Source: Granulicella sp. WH15
Lineage (GTDB): Bacteria > Acidobacteriota > Terriglobia > Terriglobales > Acidobacteriaceae
Direction of reading: 5' to 3'
NCBI RefSeq assembly: GCF_009914315.1
Contig: NZ_CP042596.1
Coordinates: 4,609,154-4,673,153, forward strand
DNA: 64,000 nt
This document shows positions 26,659 through 34,490 of this stretch, piece by piece. The first letter of the stretch is position 1; each line of letters begins with the position of its first letter. The translations under genes and the position numbers were made by a program. Under the pieces are notes generated by a model that had not been told where the DNA came from, did not search any database, and saw nothing but the letters and a program-made list of their open reading frames with translations.

Positions 26659-26690
26659 AACCCCATGTCTCGATTCTGAGGCATGGGGTT
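26659..26690 (+). terminator. Rho-independent terminator after the phosphatase gene
   Basis: AACCCCATG pairs with CATGGGGTT, with an inner loop, followed by ATTTCT. It sits 17 bp after the phosphatase stop and also in front of the convergent regulator gene. Confidence 0.65.
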
Positions 26691-26722
26691 ATTTCTCAAT
26701 GGCACGGCTACCGGACAAAGTG

Positions 26723-27424
26723 CTATCCCTCTGGATCAATCAACGCGTAACCCTCACCTCTGCGTGTAAGAAGCCGCCGCGGCTTCGATGGATCCTCTTC
26801 GATCTTCTCGCGCAGACGCCAGATATAAACGTCCACCACACGGCGATCCTCAATCTCTTTGCATGGAAGCCAGAGATTTTCGAGCAGCTCTTCCCTGCTC
26901 AGGACGTGCCCCGGACGCTCCATGAAGTATGCCAGCAGATTGAACTCCGTGGGGCTGAGCTTCTGGCGTTGATCGCCAATCGCAACCTCCATACCCTCGC
27001 GATAGAGATCGAGTGCGCCGAGCGACTGCTTCTCCTCTTCGAACGAAACAGCTTCGTAGTTACGCAGCACCGCCTTCAGGCGCGCCGTTAATTCCCGCGC
27101 CGAAATCGGCTTCAGCAGGAAATCATCCGCACCTGCATCGAGTGCAGTGACCTTATCCTCTAAGCGTGCAGTCGCTGCCAGAACGATCTTGCGGATCGAC
27201 CTGGTGCGCTTCAGGCTGCCCAGCGCGACGAGGATCTCTTCCAACTCCGGCTGCCACAGGGGAACATCGAAGAGGACCAACGCGGGCATCTGCTCGAGCG
27301 CCGCACGCATGGTCTGGGTGGAGTCCGTAAGCCATGTCGGTGCGATCTCTTCTTTATCCATAGCCTCCTGCACGCACCCGGAGGGCACGCCAGGAGGATG
27401 GACGATTAGAATCCGCTTCCGCAT
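26723..27424 (-). CDS. OmpR-like regulator with an atypical receiver domain
   Basis: 233 aa. The C-terminal winged helix is complete (QKLSPTEFNLLAYFMERPGH, VVDVYIWRLREKI, RRLLTRRGEGYALI). The receiver domain keeps an Asp at the acceptor position (ALVLFDVPLWQ) and the Lys (FLLKPISARE), but the Mg-binding acidic pair after beta-1 is replaced by HPPG (ILIVHPPGVPS). That predicts poor or no phosphorylation. There is no kinase partner: it lies 12 bp downstream of the small exported-protein gene and shares its promoter, which carries a GTAAG operator. It may be controlled by expression level rather than by phosphate. Confidence 0.87.
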   Translation of the reverse strand: MRKRILIVHPPGVPSGCVQEAMDKEEIAPTWLTDSTQTMRAALEQMPALVLFDVPLWQPELEEILVALGSLKRTRSIRKIVLAATARLEDKVTALDAGADDFLLKPISARELTARLKAVLRNYEAVSFEEEKQSLGALDLYREGMEVAIGDQRQKLSPTEFNLLAYFMERPGHVLSREELLENLWLPCKEIEDRRVVDVYIWRLREKIEEDPSKPRRLLTRRGEGYALIDPEG

Positions 27425-27436
27425 TGTGATTGACCT

Positions 27437-27763
27437 TTACGGTATGTAGTAGCGGAAGCTGGTGTAGACGAAGTTATTGGTGGCCTTGGGATCGCCGCCG
27501 ACTCCGGTCCAGCCCTCGCGCGTCGGGTAGCTATAGGCCACGCCGTACTGCAGACGACCGGCAGGCCCATACGCGCTCACCCGCGAGGAAGCAGCCAGGA
27601 AGCCGCCGGGGAGCTGCGTCTCGATGGAGGGCGCGGCGGACTGCTTCACCTTGCGTTGGGATGTCGGCTTCGGGTGCTTGTTTACAGGGGCCTGGGCCTG
27701 AGTGACGGATGTAACCGCCGCCAAAGATGCAACTGCCATTGCTAACTTGAGGTGCGTTTTCAT
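27437..27763 (-). CDS. Small exported protein, unknown role
   Basis: 108 aa from the ATG at 27763, chosen for GGAGAAGG just upstream; a longer in-frame start at 27808 lacks one. A signal peptide covers residues 1-24 (AMAVASLAAVTSVTQAQ). A basic, proline-rich stretch follows (KHPKPTSQRKVK), then beta-type sequence (RLQYGVAYSYPTREGW, NNFVYTSFRYYIP) ending in aromatic residues as in outer-membrane strands. I do not recognise the family. It is the first gene of an operon with the atypical regulator and has a GTAAG operator 64-90 bp upstream. Confidence 0.7.
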   Translation of the reverse strand: MKTHLKLAMAVASLAAVTSVTQAQAPVNKHPKPTSQRKVKQSAAPSIETQLPGGFLAASSRVSAYGPAGRLQYGVAYSYPTREGWTGVGGDPKATNNFVYTSFRYYIP

Positions 27764-27826
27764 ACCTTCTCCGAGGAAGCGGTGCAGGTCGAATCTTACG
27801 CAAGACAATCAGCCGATCCAGCAGAT

Positions 27827-27853
27827 GTGACGCAAATGTAAGGAAGATGTAAG
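27827..27853 (+). promoter_or_regulatory. Predicted OmpR-type operator (GTGAC/GTAAG/GTAAG, 11-bp period)
   Basis: GTGAC at 27827, GTAAG at 27838 and GTAAG at 27849, each 11 bp apart, so all on one face of the helix. It lies 64-90 bp upstream of the small exported-protein gene, with a -10-like TAAGAT (minus strand) at 27798-27793 downstream. The repeats run opposite to the gene here. The same array occurs at 30167 and 37539. Confidence 0.6.
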
Positions 27854-27920
27854 GGTGCTTTGGCACCGTTCTCGGGGAGGTATGGGGAGTAATCTTCCGG
27901 GCGTCCTCCGTTGGTCGGCA
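27851..27920 (+). repeat. Intergenic repeat modules D and half B
   Basis: CACCGTTCTCGGGGAGGTAT followed by CCTCCGTTGGTCGGCAACGA matches D-B at 52928 and 61808, but the right arm of the B hairpin is missing. It overlaps the end of the predicted operator by 3 bp. Confidence 0.65.
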
Positions 27921-27941
27921 ACGAGCATTGTTAGCTGCTTA

Positions 27942-29390
27942 CTAAAAGTTAGCGTGCTCGTATGCAGGGACTTCGATGTGGCAGAGTGAGCCGTTCGCGT
28001 GGTTCGGCTCGAAGTAGATGTCGCCACCGTTGCTCTCGATAGCTAGCTTGGCAATCGCCAGGCCCAGACCGGCTCCTTGTACTGCAAGCTCACGTACCTC
28101 GCGCACGCGGAAGAAGCGCTCGAAGACGCGTTGACGGTCCTGCTCCGAGATGCCGGGGCCATGGTCCTGAATCGAAAGCCGGATGAAACCTCGTCCACTG
28201 CGCTCGATGCGGTCGTACGTGAGTATGACGCTGCTGTTGGCCGGAGAGAACTTGAGCGCGTTGTGCAGCACGTTCAGGATGCAGGTACGCAGAAGAATTC
28301 GATCAGCAACGACAAGGCTTTCTGCGACCAGCTCGTTCTGCTGCACCAGGCGGATATGCTTCTCCTCCATCACCACATCGAGCAACGCGATGATGCCTGC
28401 TACTACTTCCCTCAGAGGAAACGTCGCTACCTGAAGAGTGATTTCACCCGCCTCTGCACTGGAGATCAGAAGCAGGCCTTCGACGGTCTGGTTCAGGCGC
28501 GCCGTCTCTTCCAACATACTGCTGATGGCTTCGCGGTATGCGCCGCGTGATTCGCCATCGTGCAGTACACTCTCGCCTACGGCGCGGATGGAGGCGAGCG
28601 GTGTCTTCAGCTCGTGCGCTGCGTCGGCGGTGAAGCGTTGCAGTTGGGCGAACGAACGTTCCAATCGGGATAGCAGCGAGTTGAGCACGCGTGCCATGCG
28701 GCCAAGCTCGTCGTCCTCGTCTTCGATCTCTAGGCGTCCATGCAGGTTACTCGCGGTGATCTGCTCGGCCCGTGCGGCCATCGAATCGAGCGGGGCCAGG
28801 GCACGCCGCGCGATCTGGTAGCCTGCGAATCCTGCAACGATCAACGCCAGTGGAAGCGCGAGCAGCAATGACAGCAGGAAGTGCTGCATACGCACGGCCA
28901 GCGGCGTAAGTCCGTAGCCGAGGCGGATCAGGAGCATCCTGCCCTCGACCGGGTGGCGGTGGCTAATCATCAGCACGTGCGTGCCGTCGGCCAGATGCAC
29001 CATGCGCTCGTTGAAGGAGCTGCTGCCTTCATCGTCCTTCTGAGTGCCACCCAGGACCATCGCGCCCAACGTGTCGCTGCGATAGAGGACGTTGCCCGCG
29101 AGGTCGTGAATCTCCATCAGGCGATCGACCAGCAGGTGCGATTGCGGGTGCGAGTAGTAGTCCTGGCGGAGCTGCAGAGCGCCGTGATCGTCGAAGTAGA
29201 GCAGCCCCTCTACCGTCTCCACATCTTGAATCTCGTCGTGGTAGATCTGCGAGGTCAACAAGCCATACTGGAAGATGTAGACCACGACCAGGTACACGGC
29301 GAGCACCACGGTGAGCACGCCCACGTACCAGAGGGTCAAGCGAATCCGCACGCTTTTTGGACGCAGGCTCCCAGGCCACAGGCGGATCAT
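27942..29390 (-). CDS. Sensor histidine kinase
   Basis: 482 aa from the ATG at 29390, whose ATGA overlaps the stop of the preceding response regulator; longer in-frame starts run into that gene. Membrane segment 1 is about residues 16-40, followed by a periplasmic domain of about 125 residues and segment 2 at about 167-189. HAMP is near 190-240. The H-box is DAAHELKTPLASIRAVG; the ATPase domain has VLHNALKFSP, QDHGPGISEQD and GAGLGLAIAK. It forms a pair with the regulator at 29387-30109. Target promoters are suggested by the GTAAG arrays, one of which lies in its own promoter. Confidence 0.93.
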   Translation of the reverse strand: MIRLWPGSLRPKSVRIRLTLWYVGVLTVVLAVYLVVVYIFQYGLLTSQIYHDEIQDVETVEGLLYFDDHGALQLRQDYYSHPQSHLLVDRLMEIHDLAGNVLYRSDTLGAMVLGGTQKDDEGSSSFNERMVHLADGTHVLMISHRHPVEGRMLLIRLGYGLTPLAVRMQHFLLSLLLALPLALIVAGFAGYQIARRALAPLDSMAARAEQITASNLHGRLEIEDEDDELGRMARVLNSLLSRLERSFAQLQRFTADAAHELKTPLASIRAVGESVLHDGESRGAYREAISSMLEETARLNQTVEGLLLISSAEAGEITLQVATFPLREVVAGIIALLDVVMEEKHIRLVQQNELVAESLVVADRILLRTCILNVLHNALKFSPANSSVILTYDRIERSGRGFIRLSIQDHGPGISEQDRQRVFERFFRVREVRELAVQGAGLGLAIAKLAIESNGGDIYFEPNHANGSLCHIEVPAYEHANF

Positions 29391-30109
29391 GCCTCCGGTT
29401 CTCCGAGGATGAAGCCCACGCCGCGCACGGTGCGCAGCAGCTTCACTGGAAACGGATCGTCCAGCTTGCGGCGCAGGCGCGTCATCTGCACGTCGATGAC
29501 GTTGTCGATGGGCGTGAAGCGCGAAGTCTCGTGCCATACATCACGGGCCAGCATCTCGCGTGAGACCGTACGGCCCTTGTTCTGGAAGAGGTAGATCAAC
29601 AGGTCGAACTCGCGCAGGGTCAGCTCGAGCTTCGCGCCCGCTCGCCATGCGGTGCGCGTGTCGATGTTGATCTCGAGGTCGTCCAGTTGATAAGCGGCTG
29701 ACGACGCTACGGCTTTGCCGCGACGCGAGAGAGCACGCAGACGCGCCGCAAGCTCAGCCATGGAGAAGGGCTTCAGCAGGAAGTCGTCGGCACCGGCATC
29801 GAGAGCGGTGACGCGGTCATCGAGCGAGCTGTTTGAGGTAAGGATAAGAATGGGGATCGGGTCGCTCATGCTGCGGACCTGCCGTAGCAGCTCCATGCCG
29901 CTGCGCCCGGGCAGCCCCAGGTCGAGCACCATCATGTCGGGGTGTTGGCTGTGCAGTACGAAGAAGGCGTCCTCGCCACTGGATGAGTGCAGCACCTCAA
30001 AGTTCGCCGCACGCAACCCCGTAATGATCGCGTCGGCGATCTTTCGTTCATCTTCGACGACTAGAACGCGTTCGCTCGCTGGCGTAGCCAAACCGATTCC
30101 CTCCTTCAT
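29387..30109 (-). CDS. OmpR-family response regulator, likely GTAAG-operator binder
   Basis: 240 aa. The receiver is complete: VVEDERKIADAI (acidic pair), MMVLDLGLPGRSG (acceptor Asp), LILTSN (switch Thr) and DDFLLKPFSMAEL (Lys). The winged helix is at about 140-235 (KLELTLREFDLLIYLFQNK, NVIDVQMTRLRRKLDD, LLRTVRGVGFIL). The ATG at 30109 has no Shine-Dalgarno sequence, while a TTG at 30091 sits 7 bp after GGAGGG, so translation may really start there. The three GTAAG repeats at 30167-30193 lie 58-84 bp upstream, which predicts autoregulation. Confidence 0.93.
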   Translation of the reverse strand: MKEGIGLATPASERVLVVEDERKIADAIITGLRAANFEVLHSSSGEDAFFVLHSQHPDMMVLDLGLPGRSGMELLRQVRSMSDPIPILILTSNSSLDDRVTALDAGADDFLLKPFSMAELAARLRALSRRGKAVASSAAYQLDDLEINIDTRTAWRAGAKLELTLREFDLLIYLFQNKGRTVSREMLARDVWHETSRFTPIDNVIDVQMTRLRRKLDDPFPVKLLRTVRGVGFILGEPEA

Positions 30110-30166
30110 TCATCATTAGGCAGCCAACAGGAGGATGCAACCGCTAAAGGCCCCTGAAGGACCAAC

Positions 30167-30193
30167 GTAAGGAATATGTAAGTGGGGCGTAAG
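30167..30193 (+). promoter_or_regulatory. Predicted OmpR-type operator (three GTAAG, 11-bp period)
   Basis: GTAAG occurs at 30167, 30178 and 30189, exactly 11 bp apart. The array lies in the divergent region between the response regulator (start 30109) and the periplasmic-protein gene (start 30241). OmpR/PhoB-family proteins bind direct repeats with about one helical turn between them. The neighbouring kinase/regulator pair is the obvious candidate to bind it. Confidence 0.65.
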
Positions 30194-30240
30194 TACCCCC
30201 GATGGTTCAATCAAGCCACTCAGTACCCGGAGGTACTCCC

Positions 30241-31029
30241 ATGGTTGCATCGATCCTCACCGTTGGACTTCTCGCCCTTGGCGCCAGCAACCAGCAGGCC
30301 GCCACTGCGGCGACGGAAGCTCTTCCCGTCTCCACCACGATTCCCATTGTCTTCACCAAGGCCATCGACGCGAATAAAGCGCACGTCGGCGACCTGGTGA
30401 ACGCGCGCACCTCGCAGGTTGTCATCCTCGGCAAGGGGCATGTGCTTCCTGCGGGATCGCAGGTCATCGGCCACGTTGTGCAGGGCAGCGGCTTTACCTA
30501 TGACCGCACGCCCTACGCCAAGCAGAAGGCATCTTCGCTCGCCATCCACTTCGACAGCATCGTCGATCATGGTGAGAAGCTTCCGCTCTCGGTATACGTT
30601 CGTGCGATCGCTGACCCCATCACCACCTGGGATGCGACCAAGCCGAAGGCGAGCGATCTGGACCCCGACAGCACCACGACTCAGGTGGGCGGCGATCTCG
30701 TCACACCGTCGCAGTCCGAGGTGATCTCGCCGTCGGAGGAGGTGGTCGGATATCAGCGGCGGTCGGGTGTTTATGCGCACCTGATCCCGGCCAGCGGCAA
30801 CTCTCCCGAGGGCTGCGATGGGTCCGAGACGGAGCAGTCGATGGGCGTCTTCTCGGCCTCGGCGTGTGGGCTGTATGGCTTTGCGGATACGACTCTGACT
30901 CAGAGTGGGCGTAAGTCCGATGTGGGGACGCTGGTGCTCGAGTCGCGTCGGCGCGCGCCTAAGATCTATGCGAATAGCAGTGCGTTGCTTGAGGTGACGG
31001 AGCCGGATCATAACGTGGCTTCGCGTTAG
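30241..31029 (+). CDS. Exported protein with a TrbI-like beta domain, unknown role
   Basis: 262 aa from the ATG at 30241, chosen because GGAGGT lies 6 bp upstream; an ATG 13 codons earlier has none. The N-terminus is a short hydrophobic signal-like segment (SILTVGLLALGAS). Residues 30-115 (FTKAIDANKAHVGDLVNA, VLGKGHVLPAGSQVIGHVV) resemble the beta domain of TrbI/VirB10-like and related proteins common in this phylum, but the rest of the conjugation machinery is absent. Two Cys (EGCDGSE and SACGLYGF) could form a disulfide. It is divergent from the kinase/regulator operon and shares its GTAAG operator, so it is a probable target of that system. Confidence 0.75.
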   Translation: MVASILTVGLLALGASNQQAATAATEALPVSTTIPIVFTKAIDANKAHVGDLVNARTSQVVILGKGHVLPAGSQVIGHVVQGSGFTYDRTPYAKQKASSLAIHFDSIVDHGEKLPLSVYVRAIADPITTWDATKPKASDLDPDSTTTQVGGDLVTPSQSEVISPSEEVVGYQRRSGVYAHLIPASGNSPEGCDGSETEQSMGVFSASACGLYGFADTTLTQSGRKSDVGTLVLESRRRAPKIYANSSALLEVTEPDHNVASR

Positions 31030-31047
31030 TTCAATGGTTGTAAATAA

Positions 31048-31080
31048 AACGCCGGACCCGGTATGGGTTCGGCGTTTTTT
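31048..31080 (+). terminator. Rho-independent terminator
   Basis: AACGCCGGACCC pairs with GGGTTCGGCGTT (one G-U pair) and runs into TTTTTT, 19 bp after the stop of the gene at 30241. Confidence 0.85.
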
Positions 31081-31133
31081 GCGTTGAAATAAATTCAAAA
31101 TCATTATTTGTTACATGAATTGAAAATTGAAAT

Positions 31134-31290
31134 ACGCGAAGCATCCAAGACCGCACGAAGTGCCGCCCGCCCGGCGTTAGGGCGCTGTTGCCGTTGTCGT
31201 TGTGGTTGAGAAAAAAGCATACTTCGGGGGCTAAAGCCCGGGCCTACCTCAGAAACAACCCTAAGAACAACAGCAACGACACAAGCTCGA
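31134..31290 (+). repeat. Intergenic repeat modules A and F
   Basis: 31134-31204 is module A in forward orientation (GCGAAGCATCCAAGACCGCA, then CGCCCGGCGTTAGGGCGC). 31211-31260 is module F (GGGGGCTAAAGCCCGGGCCT) followed by CAACAGCAACGAC low-complexity sequence. It lies between the terminator at 31048 and the end of the RND gene and holds no gene. Confidence 0.8.
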
Positions 31291-31298
31291 AGATCAAG

Positions 31299-34200
31299 TT
31301 ATGCGGTTACGGCTTGCGCGGCATCGGGCGCGCGGTTGCAGTACGCCAGATAGAATCCCGCTGGCACGATGAAGACCGTAAGCATCAGAGACATTCCCAG
31401 GCCACCGATGAGAGCCTGCGCCAGTGGGGCATAGGCCTCGCTGCCCTCGCCCAGCTTGAGCGCCATGGGCAGCAGGCCGATGAGCGTGGCCAGAGTCGTC
31501 ATCAGGATGGGGCGGAGACGGACGCGACACGATGTAGTAACGGCCTCGCGGACGCTCATGCCCTCTTTGAGCAGGTGGTGTGCGAACTCCACAATGAGGA
31601 TCGAGTCCGAGCAGGAGATGCCGGTCAGCATGACGATGCCCATGAGGCTCATGACGTTGAGCGTGGTGCCCCAGAGGAGCAGCGCCAGGATGACGCCGGT
31701 GAGGCCCGGAGGCAGGGCCAGCAGGATGATGAAAGGATCGAGGAACGAACGGAACTGCGCCGTGAGGATGAGGTACAGCAGGATAATCGAGAGGCTAAGG
31801 CCGATGGCGAAGCTCTGGAACGACGCGTTCATCGACTGCACGCTGCCTGCCAGCACCACGTCGATACCGTGGGGCGCGGGGTTCGCGGCCACGATCTTGC
31901 GGATCTCGCGCGAGACGTAGCCGAGGTCTTCGGTCTTGGTGCGCACGTAGATGTCGGCCTCGCGACGGATCTGGTTGTGGTCCAGCTCGGTGGGCGAGTC
32001 GAAGCGCGTGATGTCGGCGACCATGTCGAGGCGCGTGGGGCGTGTGACATGCTCGCCGTGCAGCGGGATGGCGCGGAGGTCGTCGAGCGATTTGACCTGG
32101 CCCTCTTTGTACATGACCGTGAGGAAGTAATTGTTGCCGTTGTTGGGATCGACCCAGATGCTCGGCGCGATCATCTGATTGGAGGTGAGGGCCGTGATGA
32201 CGTTGGAGACGACCTCCTTCTCGGTGAGGCCGAGTTCGCTGGCGCGGTTGCGATCAACGTTCAGGCGCAGCGAGGGATAGTCCACGTCTTGCGGGATATA
32301 GACGTCGGCTACACCTTTGATAGACCGCACCTGCGCGGAGATGCGCTGGGCCAGGGCGAAGTCGCCCTTGAGGTCTTTGCCGCTGACGCGGATGTCGATG
32401 GGTGCGAGCGCGCCCATGTTGAGGACGCCATCGACCAGCGAGCCGGAGGAGAAGAAGAGTTGCAGTTCGGGCATCTCGCGTGCAGCCGCGGCCTTGACCT
32501 CGTCGATGTACTTGAAGCTGCTGGTCTCGTGATCGGGCTGGAGCGAGACCTGCATGAAGCCGGTGTGCATGGCCGAGTTAGTAGAGAAGAGCGAGGAGAA
32601 ACCAGGGTCGATGCCGATGTTCGAGACGATGATGCCGATGTCGTGCTTGGAGACGATGCGGCGGATGATGCCTTCGAGCTTGGCCGTCTCCTCTTCGGTG
32701 GCGGTGATCTTGGTGCCGGAGGGAGCCTTGAAGTTGATGACGAACTGGCCTGCATCGGTGCGCGGGAAGAAGGAAAGACCGAGCAGGGGGAAGAGCGTTA
32801 GTGAGAGCAGGAACATGCTGGCCGCTCCGAGCAGCACCAGCTTGGGCCACGCGAGAACGTGCACTACCAGCTTGTCGTAACGGTTGAGGATACGCTCGAA
32901 GAGGCGGTTGAATGCAAGGTTGAAGCGGGTGGCGATGCCTGCTTTGTGACCGGGCGCGGCCTCGATGATGTGCTCGGTCTCAGCCGACTCATGCGGCAGA
33001 TCGCCGTGCGGGCTCTTGATAAAGCGAGCGCAGAAGAGCGGCACGACCGTCATGGCCACGAAATAAGAGCAGGCCAGCGAGATGACCACGGCCAGCGCGA
33101 GCGCGGTGAAGAGGAACTTGCTGACGCCGAAGAGAAGCGTGACGGGAAAGAAGACGACCATCGTGGTCAGGGTTCCGGCGAGGACTGGAAGCGCAACTTC
33201 GCGGCCTCCCTTTTCAGCCGCGACTGTAGGGGCTTCACCCGCTTCGAGATGGCGGAAGATGTTCTCGAGCACCACAACCGAGTTGTCGATGAGGCGCGAG
33301 AGCGCAAGCGCAAGGCCGCCGAGGATCATGCTGTTGATGGAGCTGCCCGCAAGTTGCAACACGAAGAACGTGGCCAGCAGCGAGAGCGGGATGGAGAAGA
33401 AGACCGCAAGCGTGGCGCGGAAGCTGCCGAGGAAGATCAGGATCATCAGGCAGGTGAGGAAGAGACCGATGCCGCCCTCATGCAGCAGCGTCTCAATCGC
33501 GGTGCGGACGAAGCGCGACTGATCGAAGACCACACGGCTCTTCATCGTGGGCGGAACGTCGTACAGCTTGTCGAGTGTGGTGCGCACACCATCGACGATG
33601 GCGATGGTGTTGGAGTCGCCGCCCTGCTTGAAGATGGGCAGGTAGACGCCGCGCTTGCCGTCGATGCGAACGACGTTGTACTGAAGCCCGAAGGAGTCCT
33701 TGGGCACTGCTACATCACCAACACGGACGGGGTTCTGGCCGACCATCTTGATGGGCACCTGCGCGATATCGCTCGGCCCCTTGAGCATAGCGTTGGTGTA
33801 GATGTTGTAGTCGTAGCGGCCGATCTGCACGTCACCAGCGGGCAGGATGACGTTGGAGTCGTTGACAGCGCGCACCACGTCCATGGGGCTGAGTTGGTTG
33901 GCCTCGAGCTTGTAGGGATCGGTGTAGAGCATGATCTGGCGCCACGGTCCGCCGAAGGGCTGCGGGACGCTGGCACCGGCTACACCGGCTAGCTGGTTGC
34001 GAACGAAGTTCTGCGCGGTGTCTTTGAGAACGCTCTCGGTAAGGCCGTTGCCGTTCAGAGTGACCAGCGCCACCGGCAGACTCGATGCGTCCTGTTGCAG
34101 CACGATGGGCGGAAAGGTGCCGGGTGGAAGGTCGCGCATATCGCTCATGGCGAGCGTGGAGATGGAGGTGGCCGCAGCCGCGGGATCGGTGCCCACGCGG

Positions 34201-34478
34201 AAGAAGACGCGGATGATGCTGACGCCGGGGAGCGAGCGCGACTCCATGTGGTCGATGCCGCCCGCGAGCGTGAACATGCGCTCCAGGTGATAGGTGATGT
34301 TGGTCTCGACCTGCTCGGGCGGCATACCGGAGTAGAAGGTCGCGACGGCGATGACGGGGATGTTGACCGGCGGGAACATGTCCACCGCCATGCGCGCGGT
34401 GCTGACCGTGCCCAGGATGCTGATGAGCAGGCAGAGGACGATGATCAGGTACGGATTACGGATGGCAAAACCAGACAT
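31299..34478 (-). CDS. RND efflux permease (HAE-1/AcrB-like)
   Basis: 1059 aa inner-membrane proton/drug antiporter of the resistance-nodulation-division family. TM1 is at residues 9-30 (LIIVLCLLISILGTV). Two large periplasmic loops and two six-helix bundles follow, with the second loop near 560-860. In TM4, where AcrB has a double Asp, this protein reads ALSRLIDNSVVVLENI, with a single Asp followed by Asn; this is a direct observation. FPRTDAGQFVINFKAPSG and LNVMSLMGIVMLTGI are typical. It is the last gene of DUF190-TolC-adaptor-RND, 12 bp after the adaptor. Substrates are unknown. Confidence 0.94.
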   Translation of the reverse strand: MSGFAIRNPYLIIVLCLLISILGTVSTARMAVDMFPPVNIPVIAVATFYSGMPPEQVETNITYHLERMFTLAGGIDHMESRSLPGVSIIRVFFRVGTDPAAAATSISTLAMSDMRDLPPGTFPPIVLQQDASSLPVALVTLNGNGLTESVLKDTAQNFVRNQLAGVAGASVPQPFGGPWRQIMLYTDPYKLEANQLSPMDVVRAVNDSNVILPAGDVQIGRYDYNIYTNAMLKGPSDIAQVPIKMVGQNPVRVGDVAVPKDSFGLQYNVVRIDGKRGVYLPIFKQGGDSNTIAIVDGVRTTLDKLYDVPPTMKSRVVFDQSRFVRTAIETLLHEGGIGLFLTCLMILIFLGSFRATLAVFFSIPLSLLATFFVLQLAGSSINSMILGGLALALSRLIDNSVVVLENIFRHLEAGEAPTVAAEKGGREVALPVLAGTLTTMVVFFPVTLLFGVSKFLFTALALAVVISLACSYFVAMTVVPLFCARFIKSPHGDLPHESAETEHIIEAAPGHKAGIATRFNLAFNRLFERILNRYDKLVVHVLAWPKLVLLGAASMFLLSLTLFPLLGLSFFPRTDAGQFVINFKAPSGTKITATEEETAKLEGIIRRIVSKHDIGIIVSNIGIDPGFSSLFSTNSAMHTGFMQVSLQPDHETSSFKYIDEVKAAAAREMPELQLFFSSGSLVDGVLNMGALAPIDIRVSGKDLKGDFALAQRISAQVRSIKGVADVYIPQDVDYPSLRLNVDRNRASELGLTEKEVVSNVITALTSNQMIAPSIWVDPNNGNNYFLTVMYKEGQVKSLDDLRAIPLHGEHVTRPTRLDMVADITRFDSPTELDHNQIRREADIYVRTKTEDLGYVSREIRKIVAANPAPHGIDVVLAGSVQSMNASFQSFAIGLSLSIILLYLILTAQFRSFLDPFIILLALPPGLTGVILALLLWGTTLNVMSLMGIVMLTGISCSDSILIVEFAHHLLKEGMSVREAVTTSCRVRLRPILMTTLATLIGLLPMALKLGEGSEAYAPLAQALIGGLGMSLMLTVFIVPAGFYLAYCNRAPDAAQAVTA

Positions 34479-34490
34479 GTGCGCGGCCCT

